Notes: generated by a model from the sequence alone, not told the origin. Counted from the stretch's first letter, positions 1 through 17,553 are shown. The stretch is DNA of 64,000 bases from Nissolia schottii (GCA_003254905.1 QANU01032235.1:1-64000), one strand, 5' to 3'. Translations and numbers: made by a program.

Positions 1-690
1 CAGGAGCTAAGAAATTCCTTTCCAATATCTTCATCTGTTTGAATTGAAAAATACAAAGAAAAAAGAAAACTCATGTAACATAATATCATTGTGTGATGCA
101 TCCAAAGAATCTTGCATCAACAATATATTAGTCAAGAGCCCCAACAAAGTGCAAGAAATAAAATAGAATGGTCTCCCTTAATTATGGAAACAGGGTAAAA
201 CTGAAGTCCTACATTTCAGAAATTAATTGACTCTGCTGAATTCTATCTTACTTTGTGTCTTATACTGTGGCAACTGACAATATTCCATGGTGAGATTTGT
301 TGAAGTATTTTGTTTAGAAAACTGCAATACTGATTTTAATTAGTAAAATGATATGATTTTTAAGGAAGAATATTGACTTAACCTAAAAAGCTATAAATTA
401 ACTGCAATAAATTGCTATGCTTCCCCAAGCTTTAGGAACCATCAACAAACACCAATTATAAAACAGTTCTGATTAGTGAACACAGCAACTAAATGCATTG
501 CTAAATTAAATCAATTCCAAGATCATCCATTCCATCCTCCTACACTGACATTTGTTTTCATTCCATAAAAAGTACGAGCAAAAATTTACTTTCAATACCT
601 AGCAATGAACTTTTATCCTTTGGATCTGCAGAGGAGGATTCCTTATGCTGTTTCACCATTCCTTGAGGCTGGCAAAACTTGTGATTCACA
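1..690 (-). CDS. 3' part of an unidentified minus-strand gene, cut by the window edge
   Basis: Two exons can be proposed on the minus strand. One covers 599-690, with an AG acceptor on its 5' side and a GT donor after the codons for SSLL. The other is 1-34, preceded by a pyrimidine-containing acceptor ending in CAG. Spliced together they stay in one frame and read KDKSSLLDEDIGKEFLSS, an acidic, serine-rich stretch, and the frame stays open to the window edge. I do not recognise the family. Upstream exons may lie between 700 and 1444, where a GC-rich stretch and short open segments occur, but no start codon can be fixed. The in-frame splice is the main support; the length of open reading is short. 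Confidence 0.4.
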
Positions 691-820
691 CTTCAGCAAG
701 GATAAAATTGCCATAGTCATATTAAAAAGTAGGTAACGAAAATATGTATCAAACCCAACTACCATAAAGAAACAATACAGGTCATTAATTATAACAGATG
801 TTTGAAGATGGGGGTAAAAA

Positions 821-859
821 GAAAGAAAGGAAGAAAGAAAGAAAGAAAGAAAGAAAAGG
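821..859. repeat. (GAAA)n microsatellite
   Basis: A purine-only tract made mostly of GAAA units with a few GGAA interruptions. It lies in what may be an intron of the unidentified gene at the left edge. Confidence 0.9.
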
Positions 860-1215
860 AAATGATCTGGGTGGAAGCGTCAGGCCGATGAGGCAAGTTC
901 CTCACCACTCTGATGATGAAAGTGAAGAAATAGAATGCTAACAACTAACAAGCATTTGCTGAAATAAGTCATTGGTCAAGCAAATACAAATCATTAATAA
1001 AAAACTAACTGTAAATAATAGACTGATTAGGTAAAATTACAATTTAGGGTATCCTAATGAACATACTTCAAAGTTAGGATGAGTTAAAGATTAAGTATAT
1101 GAAGTATGAACAATCTTTGAATGTTGTACATCACTCTTTTGGTTAATCCTCCCAAATTATAAATATGTATCCCAATAAATCCTAAATAGTAATTCTACCA
1201 ATGAGATATACCAAC

Positions 1216-1287
1216 GGCGAGGCGCGGCGAGGCGAGGCGCGGCGAGGCGAGGCGCGGCGAGGCGAGGCGCAGCGAGGCGAGGCGAGG
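1216..1287. repeat. GC-rich minisatellite, 15-bp unit built from GGCGA/GGCGC
   Basis: About five copies of a 15-bp unit made of GGCGAGGCGAGGCGC, followed by a partial copy. It is strikingly GC-rich inside very AT-rich DNA. Read on the minus strand it would give a repeated RLAAP peptide, but no start codon or gene model supports that. Confidence 0.85.
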
Positions 1288-1444
1288 GTTTAGGGTCTGA
1301 ACTATGAGTCTCTGAAGATGAACTCTGAATTTCAGAAATGAAAATTGAGAAAAGTGAGATGAGGGCTAGTGACTTCGAATTTGCTTTAAATACCAACGGC
1401 TTCCAAGTCTTACAAACTACGCGGGGAGCATAAGAGGAAATCAA

Positions 1445-2094
1445 TGGCGCTTAAAAAAACGCTCATGAACCATATTTTTTTTTTATTCCTTTTTCCTTTA
1501 AATATTCATTTACATGGAAAAATAAATAAATAAATTAGAACGTACTATTTTAAAATTTGATAGAATATACTAAAAATACTTACTAAAATTTTTGGTGTAG
1601 CAACGGAGCCAAAGCCCAAAAAGACTTATTATGGAATTCATTCTGCTTTTGTAAAACAAAAAATTGACGAAAAGCAGCTTTTGAAAATTTGATTATTGAT
1701 AGAAATAATTTTGTCATAATTAATTTTGAAGTATAATGATTTGCGTTTGATATGTTGTAAATATTGAGTTCGATAAAACTAATATTATTTGAATAACAAT
1801 GATCAAAATTACTTTTAAACGTATACTTAAAATAAAAATAAATAAATTTTACATTGCTTTATCTAATCTAACTAATTTAATTTCTATTGACTAACTCTTA
1901 ACTAATAATAAAAATCAAGCAACATGTCATATTATGTTGAATATCTATATTGACTTGATTTCTATTGATCAGAGCTTTGACAGACACTAATGTTTGTCAA
2001 GCGTTAAATTATCTCATCCTTATCTTTAAATACGGAGACATTTAGTTAAATTTAAGTCTATGTTATAATTTGTGTCATTTAGAGTAAATAAACA
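1445..2094. other. Intergenic AT-rich DNA
   Basis: No coding potential, RNA gene or clear repeat boundary is visible here. Confidence 0.5.
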
Positions 2095-2104
2095 TAGAAT
2101 GAGT

Positions 2105-2597
2105 TAGAGGTGAACATGAGTTGGGTCGGGTCGGATAGGACTCACCCATATCACTGATTCGACCCGCCTATCAACGAGTAGGTCAGGTCAGGTAAAATTA
2201 ACATTTTTTTATGGGTACCCGTCATACCCGCCACCCATCCTGGTTGGGATGGGTTAGACGGATAGGCGGGTGACCTGCCTTCCCTTTTAAAAAAAAAACT
2301 AATTTTTTTAAAAAATTTATTTTTTAATAAAAAAAGTTATTATTTTTTTAAAAAATAGACACCTATTTTTTAAATTAAAAAGTTTATTTTTTAATTTAAA
2401 ATAATCATATTTTAATAATTAAAAATTAAAAATAATATATATAGGCGGGTCGGATCATGTTGAGAAGTAGGGACCTGAAACTCGACCTATATAATATGGC
2501 AGATCTATTGGATCCGACCCGTCGACCCGACTTAATCCGACCCAAGCGGGTTGGGTTGGGTCGAATCAACAGGTCAGATCCAACCCATTTTCTTCCC
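2105..2597. mobile_element. Foldback MITE of the GGGTCGGGT-rich kind, Mutator-like
   Basis: The interval is flanked on both sides by the 10-bp direct repeat TAGAATGAGT (2095-2104 and 2598-2607), which fits a target-site duplication of about 9-10 bp as made by Mutator-like transposases. The ends are imperfect inverted repeats rich in GGGTTGGGTCGG and its complement (CCGACCC). The middle is almost pure A/T. No transposase is encoded, so it is non-autonomous. The two ends have diverged, so the insertion is not very recent. Confidence 0.75.
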
Positions 2598-2607
2598 TAG
2601 AATGAGT

Positions 2608-4240
2608 ATATTGTGAAAAACAAAACATCGGGAAATTGAAAAGTGAAAACTGCTTCCATTATAATGTGTGAAAGTGCGTTGAGAGAGGAAGTGATTTAAA
2701 TACATTATATGTTCATTTATAAGAATTGAACACGACTGATTTAAATTATTTTGTAATATTAAATTAAAGATTACTTAAATTATTAGCTCTCAATTCTTTT
2801 TTTTATTAGATGATAGTACATAAAACTTAAACTCACATATAGTTTATTCCATTTTTTAAGTTATATAAGTTTTGAAAATTAATTTTAGAATAAATTTCAA
2901 ACAAATTTCTTACCATTTCACCATCAAAATTAGTCTCTCCCAAATAAAGAAAACCCATATTGGTTCCTCAAATGAAATTATCCTTTTGTTCTTTATTTTT
3001 TATGCTATCCTTTTGTTTTTTATTAAAAAAGTTAGTTAATTTATTTTACAAAGACATAATAATTTTCATCCTAATGTTAAAAAAATGTAAAAACTTAAAA
3101 GTATTAAGAAGTTATTAATTAGGGAGCTATAATTTGGGGGTAAAAAAAAACCCAAATTGGTTTCAGCTCGAAGCAATTGTTCGCCGTCGCCTGAAGCTGC
3201 TGTTGCTGGGATCGTTAGGTAGGTTCATCGCCGCCATCTCTGCCTTTTTTTTCTTTAAGCACTGTTATATTCGGCGACGGAATGGAATCTATTAACGTTA
3301 AGCTTTTATCATCTGCAAAATCGATCTTCATTCTGATAACTCTTTGGGGGTGTGGAATCTACTTGAATAACTAGAGACTATACAAATTTGGACTCGTTTA
3401 AATGAAATGTAGAAGCGACTAGTTGTGAGGATTCTGTCTCCGCACTAATCTGTGGAGATTTAATTTTCAAGTAATGATTTTCTGGTGAGAAAACATTTTG
3501 ATCACTGCATCGTTTTGGCAAAAGAGCTATAGACAGAGATGAGAGTCCCCAGTCCCTATTCTTCATTCTCTTCTCACATATCACACTCTCTAACGATGAA
3601 CCCCCCCTAGGGCGTCGGCGCGACTTCATCTCTTCTCCGGCGGATCTCTCTGTCTACACGGCCTTGAATCTCTCTCTAGTCTCTACCGTTAGTGATTCCA
3701 TTCAGTCCCTCACATAATTTTTTCTTCCTTTTTTTATTTCATTTGACTCATGTTAGTTGTTTGGGGTTGCTGTTTGGTGTTTGATCGTTGTGGTTGGCTT
3801 GTTTGGATTTCTGCTCATGTTCATGAATTTTGTTTTACATATCTGTACTCCTACCTCTGCAAAATGTTCGTACCTGTATACATACTGGTACCGGTACCAT
3901 ACCAGTACCTGTGCAACATATATCTATTCCACTGAGTTCTTGTCAACTTTCAACCATCCGGTTAAATAGTTTTCTCTAGTTTCTATTACTTCCCACTCGA
4001 TCACTGATTTGTATCTAAATACATGCCATTTTGATGCTTACAATATATATTAAGTTCTAGGAGCTGATAGAGCTTATGATACAATCTTCGTTACCGTTAT
4101 TATTTCTTTTGTATCTGCATTATAATGTTGGTAATAAGTTGTTGAATACTTTACTACAGTTACTTTGTGTGCTTTCCCTCATTAAATGTATTTATTCATT
4201 TATAATCTATGGTAGTTCATCAATTTCACATCAATTTGGT
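2608..4240. other. Intergenic DNA, possibly holding the lost 5' end of the DPMS1 relic
   Basis: Mostly AT-rich. Two GC-richer islands near 3160-3235 and 3600-3690 look like the untranslated or first-exon leader of a plant gene, with CT-rich stretches. They could be the former 5' end of the DPMS1 relic downstream, but no start codon can be joined to it. Confidence 0.3.
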
Positions 4241-4249
4241 CCTGGTTCA

Positions 4250-6360
<2,111 letters not shown>

Positions 6361-6364
6361 CAAG

Positions 6365-7249
6365 ATGAATATCATGGAAACTCTTCTGTCTTACGGTTTG
6401 GCCAAATCTAGATACAGATTTTGTAGTTCAGTTTCCTATTTATTGAGAAGTGATGACATAAGCTTCCTGCTAGAATCTTGTAATTTTCCTTTCAAATTTA
6501 ATAGGAAGCATTTGTATGGCTCCAGGAGTTTATCACTGTTTGGACGTTGATGATTCCAAACATCTTGTTTTGTTTTGGTTTTTTATTTTTTTTGTTGAAG
6601 TTGTGACTTCCAGCGGAGCTTTTCTCTAATTTTATTTGCTCCTGGTCACCATATAGTGGGATAAAATTTAGTTGTTTTAATCGCCAACAAATATTTGATC
6701 GTCAATTCCAATTATTATTTGTCTTAATTTTTCTTCTTCAAGAAATTAATGAAAATTGGATGGCATGGCAGGTTAGGTTGGCTGGTTGAGGATGTTTATT
6801 CGTTGAGTTCAGGGGGTATTTCTTGTACTTGAGGTATAAATTTTCTTCCTCATTATTATAGAATTATTATAAAAACAATTGATGAAAGTTACTATATAGA
6901 GATAATTACGAATAAGTAAAGTTTAATTGATATACGGGCCTTTCGCCCTCTTGTATACATAAATAAAAATAAGAGAGTTTAATTGATACACACTCAATCT
7001 CACATCACAGCAGTTCACCACATTTTGGTGGACTAACCTTTTATGGCTAAGCCAAACCTAATTTGATAACCTTTGTTATTAGTAACTGTGCATATTCTAA
7101 TTTAATAGTTAACTTTTCATTGTCCTATTTGATATAGGACTAAACAAATATTTTTACTTACTTTCTCATGCATCTTGAATTAAAAATATTGAATGTTCAC
7201 CAGAAAGCATATAAATCCAAGTCTTGTCCTTCCTCTGAGCTTCTATAGG
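6365..7249. other. Intergenic DNA after the DPMS1 relic
   Basis: AT-rich, with no gene or structured repeat that I can support. Confidence 0.5.
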
Positions 7250-8226
7250 TCATCACTCATTTTGAGCTTGAAGAAGCATGTTAGAAGGAAGAAAGGAATG
7301 TGTTTAGAAAAGACACTAAATATGCTGTCAGGTAAGGGGACCAAATTAACATTTGAACGGATTCATGGTTGCACTAGTCTTATCCTTGTACCATTCTCTA
7401 AGACTCTTGCCCCAGCCAAAATCTCCAGACTCAGTCAACTTATTAGAGAGGATGACACTACACTGACCTAGTCTCCTCCAAATTCATTGATGCAATGGCC
7501 GAGGGGATTTTTCACACCCCATAACTCAAGCGAATGACAAGATCTGTTGGCTTCATAACTCCTCTAGGTAGTACTTTGCTAAATCAGGATACTCTATAGG
7601 CTTTGATTTCTACCATCCACACTCAGCATTGGGTTCATCCATCATGACTCACAACTAACTTTGGGATTCTGTTTGATCTCTTAAAGTGCCTCCAAAAATT
7701 CGAACTTTCATTTGGAAGCTTGCCCATAATGGAGTGCCTATCAAACAGAGACTTAAGGTGCGCATCCATCACATCTGCAACCTTTGCCCCCGGTGTCTAC
7801 ACAGAGCAGAATCAAGCAAGTTTGGCTTGGTTTAAAATACCCTGATTCCTCTGGAGTGGCACCTAACATTTCATTTTGGCGATGGTAGTGTGACTTGGTG
7901 AAGGTTCAGAGGATACTCATGTTACTACAACCATCTTTAGAGATTATTGCCTTTACTATATGGAGAATTTGGCTTGCCATGAACGCCAAGATGTTTGAGG
8001 ATAAGCTAGCTACCTCACAGGAGATAGCCCCCAGTAGTATTCTTCTAGCTAATGAATTCAAAACACAACATGACATTGTCTCCCCTTTGGTTTTTTTGGT
8101 TGCTAAGGGTGTTTACACCTATGGGATACCTCCTCTTTTATTTGCTTGGTTCGATGGACCCTCCTCTTATAATGGCTCGTCTTATTAAATGAATATATAT
8201 CTACTTTTGGAAGGGGAAAAAAAATA
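7250..8226 (+). mobile_element. LINE (non-LTR retrotransposon) 3' remnant
   Basis: Short reading segments in changing frames match the C-terminal half of a plant LINE ORF2. They are a GKGTKLTFERIHG-like segment (7330), a DKICWLHNSS..YFAKSGYS segment (about 7538), the zinc-finger region with PPKIRTFIWKLAHNGVP then CNLCPRCLHRAES (7686-7812), and a FTIWRIWLAMNAKMFED segment (7950) that usually precedes the RNase H-like domain. The copy ends in a short A-rich tail near 8216-8226, as expected for target-primed integration. Stops and frameshifts are many, and the 5' reverse-transcriptase core is absent, so this is a 5'-truncated dead copy. Confidence 0.75.
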
Positions 8227-9015
8227 TAAATCTAACTACTATTAATTAATAATTACCGCATAATAAGAAAAGCCTTGGCCCATTTGCTAAAGGAAAGTGG
8301 TTCATAAGCTTGATATTACAGTTTGTACGTTTAGCTTCAAACAAAAATAAGGATTAGAGAAACATAAACTTGTTAGTTATCTAAATCAATATGAAAAACA
8401 AAATGGAAAATATGTTAATTATCAGTAATGCTGGCTTGGAAGCAACGATGAGGAACCAGAAAATAAATGCAAACTTCACCACTGGTTTGAACTAGATTAA
8501 GTTCGGATTGTGCTTGTCTCATGAGTTTGATTCTTAGCCTTGAGTACTCGGGTGATGTCTTTGTGGAAATTTTAAACATAGTACAGTTGAAAAACATTAT
8601 ATGGTATATTACTAGCATAAGCGACCTCAATATGGTGATCATATAACCATAAAGAAATCAATACAAAGATCACAGATTCGTACAACTTTATATTATGACA
8701 AACAAATGATAGTTCTATCTACAATTTGTTTCTGCATGGTATATTCAAGATTGAGGATGATAATAAACATAAGCAATTAACTAATCAGACAAACACTATG
8801 GTGATTGAATTTCACACAAGTTCTTATGTACAAAAAATTGGAATCGATCCAATAAATAAGATGGCCTTTTCTCATCTTGACGTTAGGCACTGCAATCACT
8901 TGAAAATCAATCTGATTCAGCTGATGTTATATATAGTAGACTAGGTAAAAAAAATGCATTTTTTTTATTGCTTTCCTTGTTCATTCACCACTGTTTTCTC
9001 TGTGGCTGGATAAGA
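8227..9015. other. Intergenic DNA and probable 3' region of the IQD gene
   Basis: No independent gene is visible. The part next to 9015 is probably the 3' untranslated region of the minus-strand IQD gene. Confidence 0.45.
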
Positions 9016-10703
9016 CTATTTCCTACTAGCTTTTGTAGACCCTTTTGCACTGCTTTTTGCATTAGCTGAAGGAGCATTAACTGAAACTTGGTCTTTTGGT
9101 GTTGGTGTGTTCTTATCCTTCCGAACTTCAATTGAGTTCCTAGGTTGAGCTTTCTTGGTGGGACTAATGGCTGTGTCAGGGACCCGGCTTTCCCACGGGC
9201 GAGCTGCGATCCAGCGCTCCTTCCAGCTCCAACCCCAATTATTAGCCTTGTTAAGTTCATAACTACCTAGCCCTTGGCTCTGGCTAGAGTTGGCCCGCCA
9301 CTATTGATTCATAAGACATAGCATTTCAAATTTCAGTTTGGATTATGGGAAACTAGTGTCTTCATGCGACTCATTTATATATGAATATTAACCTACCTGA
9401 TGAGAAAAGGCATATGCCATGGCTCTTTCCCTCTTAACTGCTGCTGCTTCTCTCTGATGCAACCTTGCAACGATTTCCTCCATGGTGTCAGAACCACCAC
9501 ACCATTCCACCTATAATTTGTTTCAACTTCAAACTACGGGTCAGAAAGAGCGTAATTGAAGTGGGTTAGGTACAACCAAGCTCATGTATCAAATGAAAAG
9601 GTTTCATGCCACCACTTTACTATCAAAATCTATGTTCTGGATTAACTAAAATACGATAATTATATTGCCAAACTAAAAATTTTAGCTTTACTAGCTAGCA
9701 GTCTAGAACAACATGCAGGGAAGTTTACCTCCAAGTCATGGAGCTTTGCCTCAAGTTTTAATTGAGAATCTAGTTTCTTCCGCCGGATCTTGTCTTCTGT
9801 CACCATACAGATTCGGCGAGCTCTAATCTCTGCTTGTATCTTGCTCCATGAATGAAGATAAGTTATGGCTGTACTAGCTTGTTTTTTGACGAAGCTACCT
9901 TGTGTAATGATCTTCAGTTTTGTGAATCCTTTCAAGCGGCGCAAATATTTTCTAGCCTGGAATGTTTAAAAGTCAATATGGTAAAACAAAAGGAAGACAA
10001 AAACGTTATCAAAGATCTGTAATGTTTTGAATAGGTGACACATACATACATATCTTATAATATCATAAATTTTATGCATGTAACATAGATATCCAAAGTC
10101 GAAATAACAAAATATGAAAGCAGAAGGATGTTTGCCAGTGTAGTGCTAAAATCAGTGAACTCGGGTTGGAGTTGTCCTGTACTCTTAAGAACTACAGCCT
10201 ATAAAATAATCAATTTGGCATACCTTATAAGCCCGGTATGCCGTTTGTATCCTTGTTGCAGCAATAGTTTCAGCTGACACCCCAGATGACACAAGATTTT
10301 CACTTGCAGCACCATTTGCTAAACCACTAAGCTCTTTTCCTGTATAGTTTTTTGTCTTCAATGAACTTGATTTTTCTGAAGCTAAGGATCCCTGTCTCAA
10401 AGTATGAACAGATTTGTGGAAATCAGAACTTTCTGGTTACAACAGCCCTCATGCAAATTTCAATACTGTGTATTATAAAGAGAATACTGGAGCACTCAAA
10501 AGAATTAGACTTTTCCGGAAAAATAAAGGGAACGGAGGTTTACAAGAATCAGTTCTACTCTCATGCAACTTTATAAACCCTTCGAGGAGTAGTTAATGAA
10601 ACTAAAATGGACAGAAAGTGTACCGTACCTTCGCTTTCTTTGATCTGCTTTGTTTTGATTTTCTTAAGCGAATTATTTTCTTAAACCAATGGCCTGAACC
10701 CAT
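9016..10703 (-). CDS. IQD9: IQ67-domain calmodulin-binding protein (IQD9-like)
   Basis: IQD proteins bind calmodulin and often attach to microtubules or the plasma membrane. Five exons in phase give 289 residues: 10629-10703, 10224-10391, 9729-9956, 9397-9510 and 9016-9300. The start MGSGHWFKKII is the typical IQD N-terminus, followed by a basic run RKSKQSRSKKAK. Exons 2 and 3 hold the IQ67 region: AATRIQTAYRAYKARKYLRR is a canonical IQ motif interrupted by an intron between YK and AR at the position typical of this family, and a second, weaker IQ segment follows (ASTAITYLHSWSKIQAEIRARR). A conserved REAAAVKRERAMAYAFSHQ block and W-rich tail (NWGWSWKERWIAARPWESR) follow. The short length and order next to API5, ATP11 and PER19 point to IQD9; the exact paralogue is inferred. 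All exons are intact. Confidence 0.92.
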
Positions 10704-11400
10704 TCTTGATGTGAAGTAAGTATTTCTATAGAATACAGTAATCATTAGGATAGAATTTCACAAATAAGGATTTAGCTTGTCCATAAAATCACTATTTTGT
10801 CTTTACCTGCTTTCAGTCTAATCTATCTCTCCCAGAATTTCTTATGCTGACATCAGTAACATGTAGTCCTACAACTAGAAATAGAAACAGAATTCACAAT
10901 TACACCTTAAAGTCATACTAAACAGAACAACCCAACTGGTAACCAAAAATAAAACAAAATGCTTGATTGGCTAGAAAGCAGTCCAGAATATGTCAAAACC
11001 CATATAGGTCTCTCATGACAACCCTATTGCCCAACATGCGAAAGGGTTCCCCTGAATAAGAATTGTGAATCCAGCAATAAACCAACTAAATTGAATCTGG
11101 GTGAGAAGGACTTACCAAGAAGGAGGAGGAAAGTGTGCAAGGCTCTCAATTGGTCAAGTAACCAATACTTCTGATTGGAAATATGAAAGGAAGTGGGGGG
11201 AACAATAATCAGTTATCAGTAATCAATATAGAAGTAAACAAGAAGGAAAGCTCAATAGAGAGAGAAAAAGAGGAGGGAGAAAGAAAAAAAATTCAAACCA
11301 AAAAGTAAAGGAGAAAAAGAAAATTCTCTCACCCAAAACTCAATAAATGGCTCAACCGACACAACTAGGCCCACGCAGCTGAGAAGAAAAGACTATTGGT
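10704..11400 (-). other. 5' untranslated region of the IQD gene, with a likely leader intron
   Basis: Upstream of the start codon the minus strand has a purine-rich GA tract (about 11220-11310) and, near 11115, a donor-like GTAAGT after CTTCTTG. This fits a 5' UTR exon around 11115-11370 spliced across to just before the ATG. No coding is seen. Splice use is inferred. Confidence 0.35.
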
Positions 11401-11655
11401 GTGCATGTTTAGTCCCAGAGTACATAAACGTAATCCTATTTATATGACACACTTTTGGCTTGGTTGGATCATTTTTGAAGAATTTGAAGTTACAGCGACA
11501 AGGACAACAGAACAAACCGTGACAATAAAATACTTATGATGCTGACCCACGGCGTTTGCGCATCTGGGTAATGTTTTTTTCCTTCATTTTCATAAGAGAA
11601 ATGCTAAAATGACAAACGCAGTTGCAAAAGGGAAAATCTTTCATCTCTTGTAAAT

Positions 11656-11697
11656 CATCGACATTGTCCACCCTCTAACCAACTGAGCTATGGGACC
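11656..11697 (-). tRNA. tRNA-like 5' half (truncated tRNA relic)
   Basis: The minus strand reads GGTCCCATAGCTCAGTTGG followed by TTAGAG, which carries a perfect A-box (TAGCTCAGTTGG, 11679-11690) with D-stem and loop. Downstream I find no matching anticodon arm, B-box (GGTTCGA) or acceptor complement, so it is a fragment and not a working tRNA. The isotype cannot be named safely. It could also be the head of a tRNA-derived SINE. Confidence 0.45.
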
Positions 11698-11699
11698 AG

Positions 11700-14600
11700 C
11701 CTATTCTCTCCATCTCCGCTTTTCCTTCTGAAATGTAAAACAAACGAGCTTCAATTTATTATTCAAAACGTGGCTATATGATCGGCGATTACACGCTGTG
11801 GCTTGGTCATTCATGGAGTTTCAATTTTGTCTTTCGTAGCATTTTCATTTGGCCAACCAACTTTTAATTAGCACAGCTGTATTACGAAATAATAATTCAA
11901 ATTACATAAAAACGTGGACCTTGTCTTGAATAATGAAACGTTCCATTTTTTTTTATTATAAAACTTTCATATATTAATAATTAGATTTATGCACACAAAT
12001 GAACAACTTGCAAGAAGAAGAAAAGAAGTCACCCATCACTTTCAGTTCACAAATATGTTGCCAGGTAAGTCTATTAGGTTGTTTGTTCCCTAATACACCC
12101 CAATATAAACTTGGAAACTGAGCAGAAATCCCATTCATTTAAGAATTCCGCACGTAAAGTAAAAACCTTCGTTTTCGTTGGGAAACGGTGGGATTGTGCA
12201 AATGTGCCTTGAGGTTGTTGAGTGTCACCTTCTATTGGTTATTTGATGTTGTAGTAACTCTCTCCCATACATATGTAACAAACAGGCTAGTTCAAGTCCA
12301 TACTTTTTTTTCCTGGTTTAACCAGGTCTTCTTGTCTTGTTAATAGGAATCTGACTAATCCGACTTGACTATAGGTCCTTAAACGAGGATGAATTTTCTC
12401 TTCTTTCAAGAATCGGAGCCTAAAATCATTTGTTAAAAGACCAGAACATTCTATTAAAGTTTCATGGATTGATGTATATGTAGTATGCATACCTAAATAT
12501 TAGAGTGTAAATAATACTCAAATCTTCTTCGTTATATCAATCAATTTTTAACTTTTTAGAGTTTCGTAACTGCTGTTTGTTTACAATATTTAGGTAGTAT
12601 CATTATTTTTCTTTCATTTATATCCCTAATTGTAATCATACATTTATTATTATACGTAAATGTTAGGAGAGTAATAATTCTAATGGAAATAAAAAATTTA
12701 TTTTTTTATAGAGGGATAACGCTGTTAACTTATTTCATTTTATTTATGAATTTTGCTAACAGTACTCTTTGTTAAGAAAGTATAAATAATAATTTTATAT
12801 TAAAAATTATGTTTTTAATGACATTAAATATTTTATAAATTAAAAACTTCTTATTTGGATTTTCTCAATCAATGCCTTTGGTAAAAAAGTGAATGTGAAT
12901 CGCAGAAATCTACTAACATTCTCTTGTACCACAAAGATATTTTGTTTTGGATGGTAGATACACTGAAACTGAGGGAAAAATAATAAACAAAAATGTCCGA
13001 AATAAAGTGAAATTTGTAGCATGTAAACATGCAAATTACTCTACAAATGTCGCAATGATCTTTGATTCTACAACGCCCAATGAATTCATGCCAAAGTCAA
13101 TCTTAGTTTCCTTGATGAAGTCTTCTTCAATGCTGCAAATTTCTCATCTTTTTTATCATCTTTTTTTACCCACAAAAGCCCACCCTCATTTCCATAATTC
13201 CATCTCAAACCCGGCATTGCATTGAAAATCCTAACACTCCAACAAAGACGACGCCACCATGATCTTCTTTACCGTATCAGCACTCAAATGGCACCCACTA
13301 AGAGGAAAGTTTCCAGTTTCTATTGTTGTCTAATAAGTATGCTCTCTAAGTGTTTGTAGATTTGATTGTGTAGCGCACGGTGTTGTTTGAGATTTCATTG
13401 GAAGCATTTGGTGTTGGAAAGAAAGATGAGCGTGTTAAGGATGTAAATGACTCTTCATAACAACATTTTTGTTCTTAATGCTCTGCAATGAGTTTGTGGA
13501 TATAAAATAAAAATGTAGATTTGCATTTTGAAAATGCTCCTCCTTCCCCTGACACTTTTGCATATATTGCGCAGAGCTGTCAATACAAAAAAAAAAAAAG
13601 GGAAAAAAGAAGGAGATGAATTTGAGGTAAGAGCAGATATGAAGATGGTGGGGTTAGGGGATGTTGCTGGAGTTGTTCTTGTCGATGGAAGTTTCGCGAT
13701 TTGTTAGAAGCTTCTTAGTCGTTTGACATTTCATATAGATTTTTAATTAGCGCAATATATTTGTTTCTTTTAAAATTTATAGGATAGAATGAAGGACTCC
13801 TAACAACATTCAGAATCAAGTGGATCAGATGATAATCCTTTCTATTATTTTTAGAGGAGAAGGACCAGGAGGAGGTGAAAGAGACAACAAATGTATGTCT
13901 CAAATCATGGGGAACGTGAAGCAGGAAGCATAGGTATTATTGATCTTAGCTTGAAGCTCTGAGTTTGCATTTACATTTCTCAAAGACTATAGTTCAGATG
14001 AGTATTGCATTGGTTTTCCATATAATGAAATTCAACAATGTCAGCAAGTAAAGAGGAAGGGATTTTCAGTGTTGGTTGATGTTGAACTGAACTGGGTATT
14101 GACAGCTAGATTGGGATTGTGGGGTGTGAAAGAGAATGCATCATGCATGCACCCGGTTTCTTGAAAATCCGCGATGCCAGAGACACTTTGTTCAGGATTT
14201 TGATTCAACTATAATCTTATTGTGCATCTTTTTCTGGGACTATATAGGTTTTTAGGCTGTTTGATCTAGTTAAAATGTAATTCTAGTTGCTCCAACTTTA
14301 GTGAAAATTCAATTTTCTATTACTCAGCTTTTTGGTTAATTTGTTCAACATTTTCCCCCTTTATATGCCTCTTCAAATATATTTACTGTCTTTGCTTTCT
14401 ACCAGCGCAGACAAATAAAACCGTGTGATACTTTAGCTGAAAATTGTATTCTCACTGGAACACATTGACGGAGACTTCAGCCTAAAATGTGTGCTTATTT
14501 CCACGAAGTTTCAACTTTTGTATCCTGAAAGAATTGTGGATGGCGACCTGTGAATAGAACAGTCCTTGAATTTATTTCATGGCAAGTTCATCAACTACGT

Positions 14601-14839
14601 GGGCCCTTAATAGCAAATCATCTTCTCTTTGTTTTCTGGTCCTTAGTGATGATAAAGTCATACAACAAAGTCATACAACCCTCAATATATGCATACATAA
14701 ATTCCAAAGATTTTTTTTCTGTGTCCAAGTTACTGACCAAGCTGTTCAGAGTTAATAGAAGTTACACACACTTCAATTGCCAGCTAGCAGCTATATTAGA
14801 AGTTACAATTCAATTCATTTGCTTTCCTTCATTCGCTTT
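11700..14839. other. Long intergenic stretch between IQD and the GLR relic
   Basis: About 3 kb of AT-rich DNA. Open stretches are short and overlap in several frames. I see no conserved domain, no RNA gene and no repeat with clear ends. Confidence 0.45.

Positions 14840-17553
<2,714 letters not shown>

Noticed and set aside
9201-9260. Alternative reading frame over the last IQD exon giving a Gly/Arg-rich peptide
   Set aside because: The spliced IQD frame ending at 9016 carries the conserved Trp-rich tail and keeps phase with four upstream exons; the other frame has no support.
13240-13330. Possible start of a small gene around ATGATCTTCTTTACC
   Set aside because: The frame closes after about 23 codons and no downstream exon continues it.
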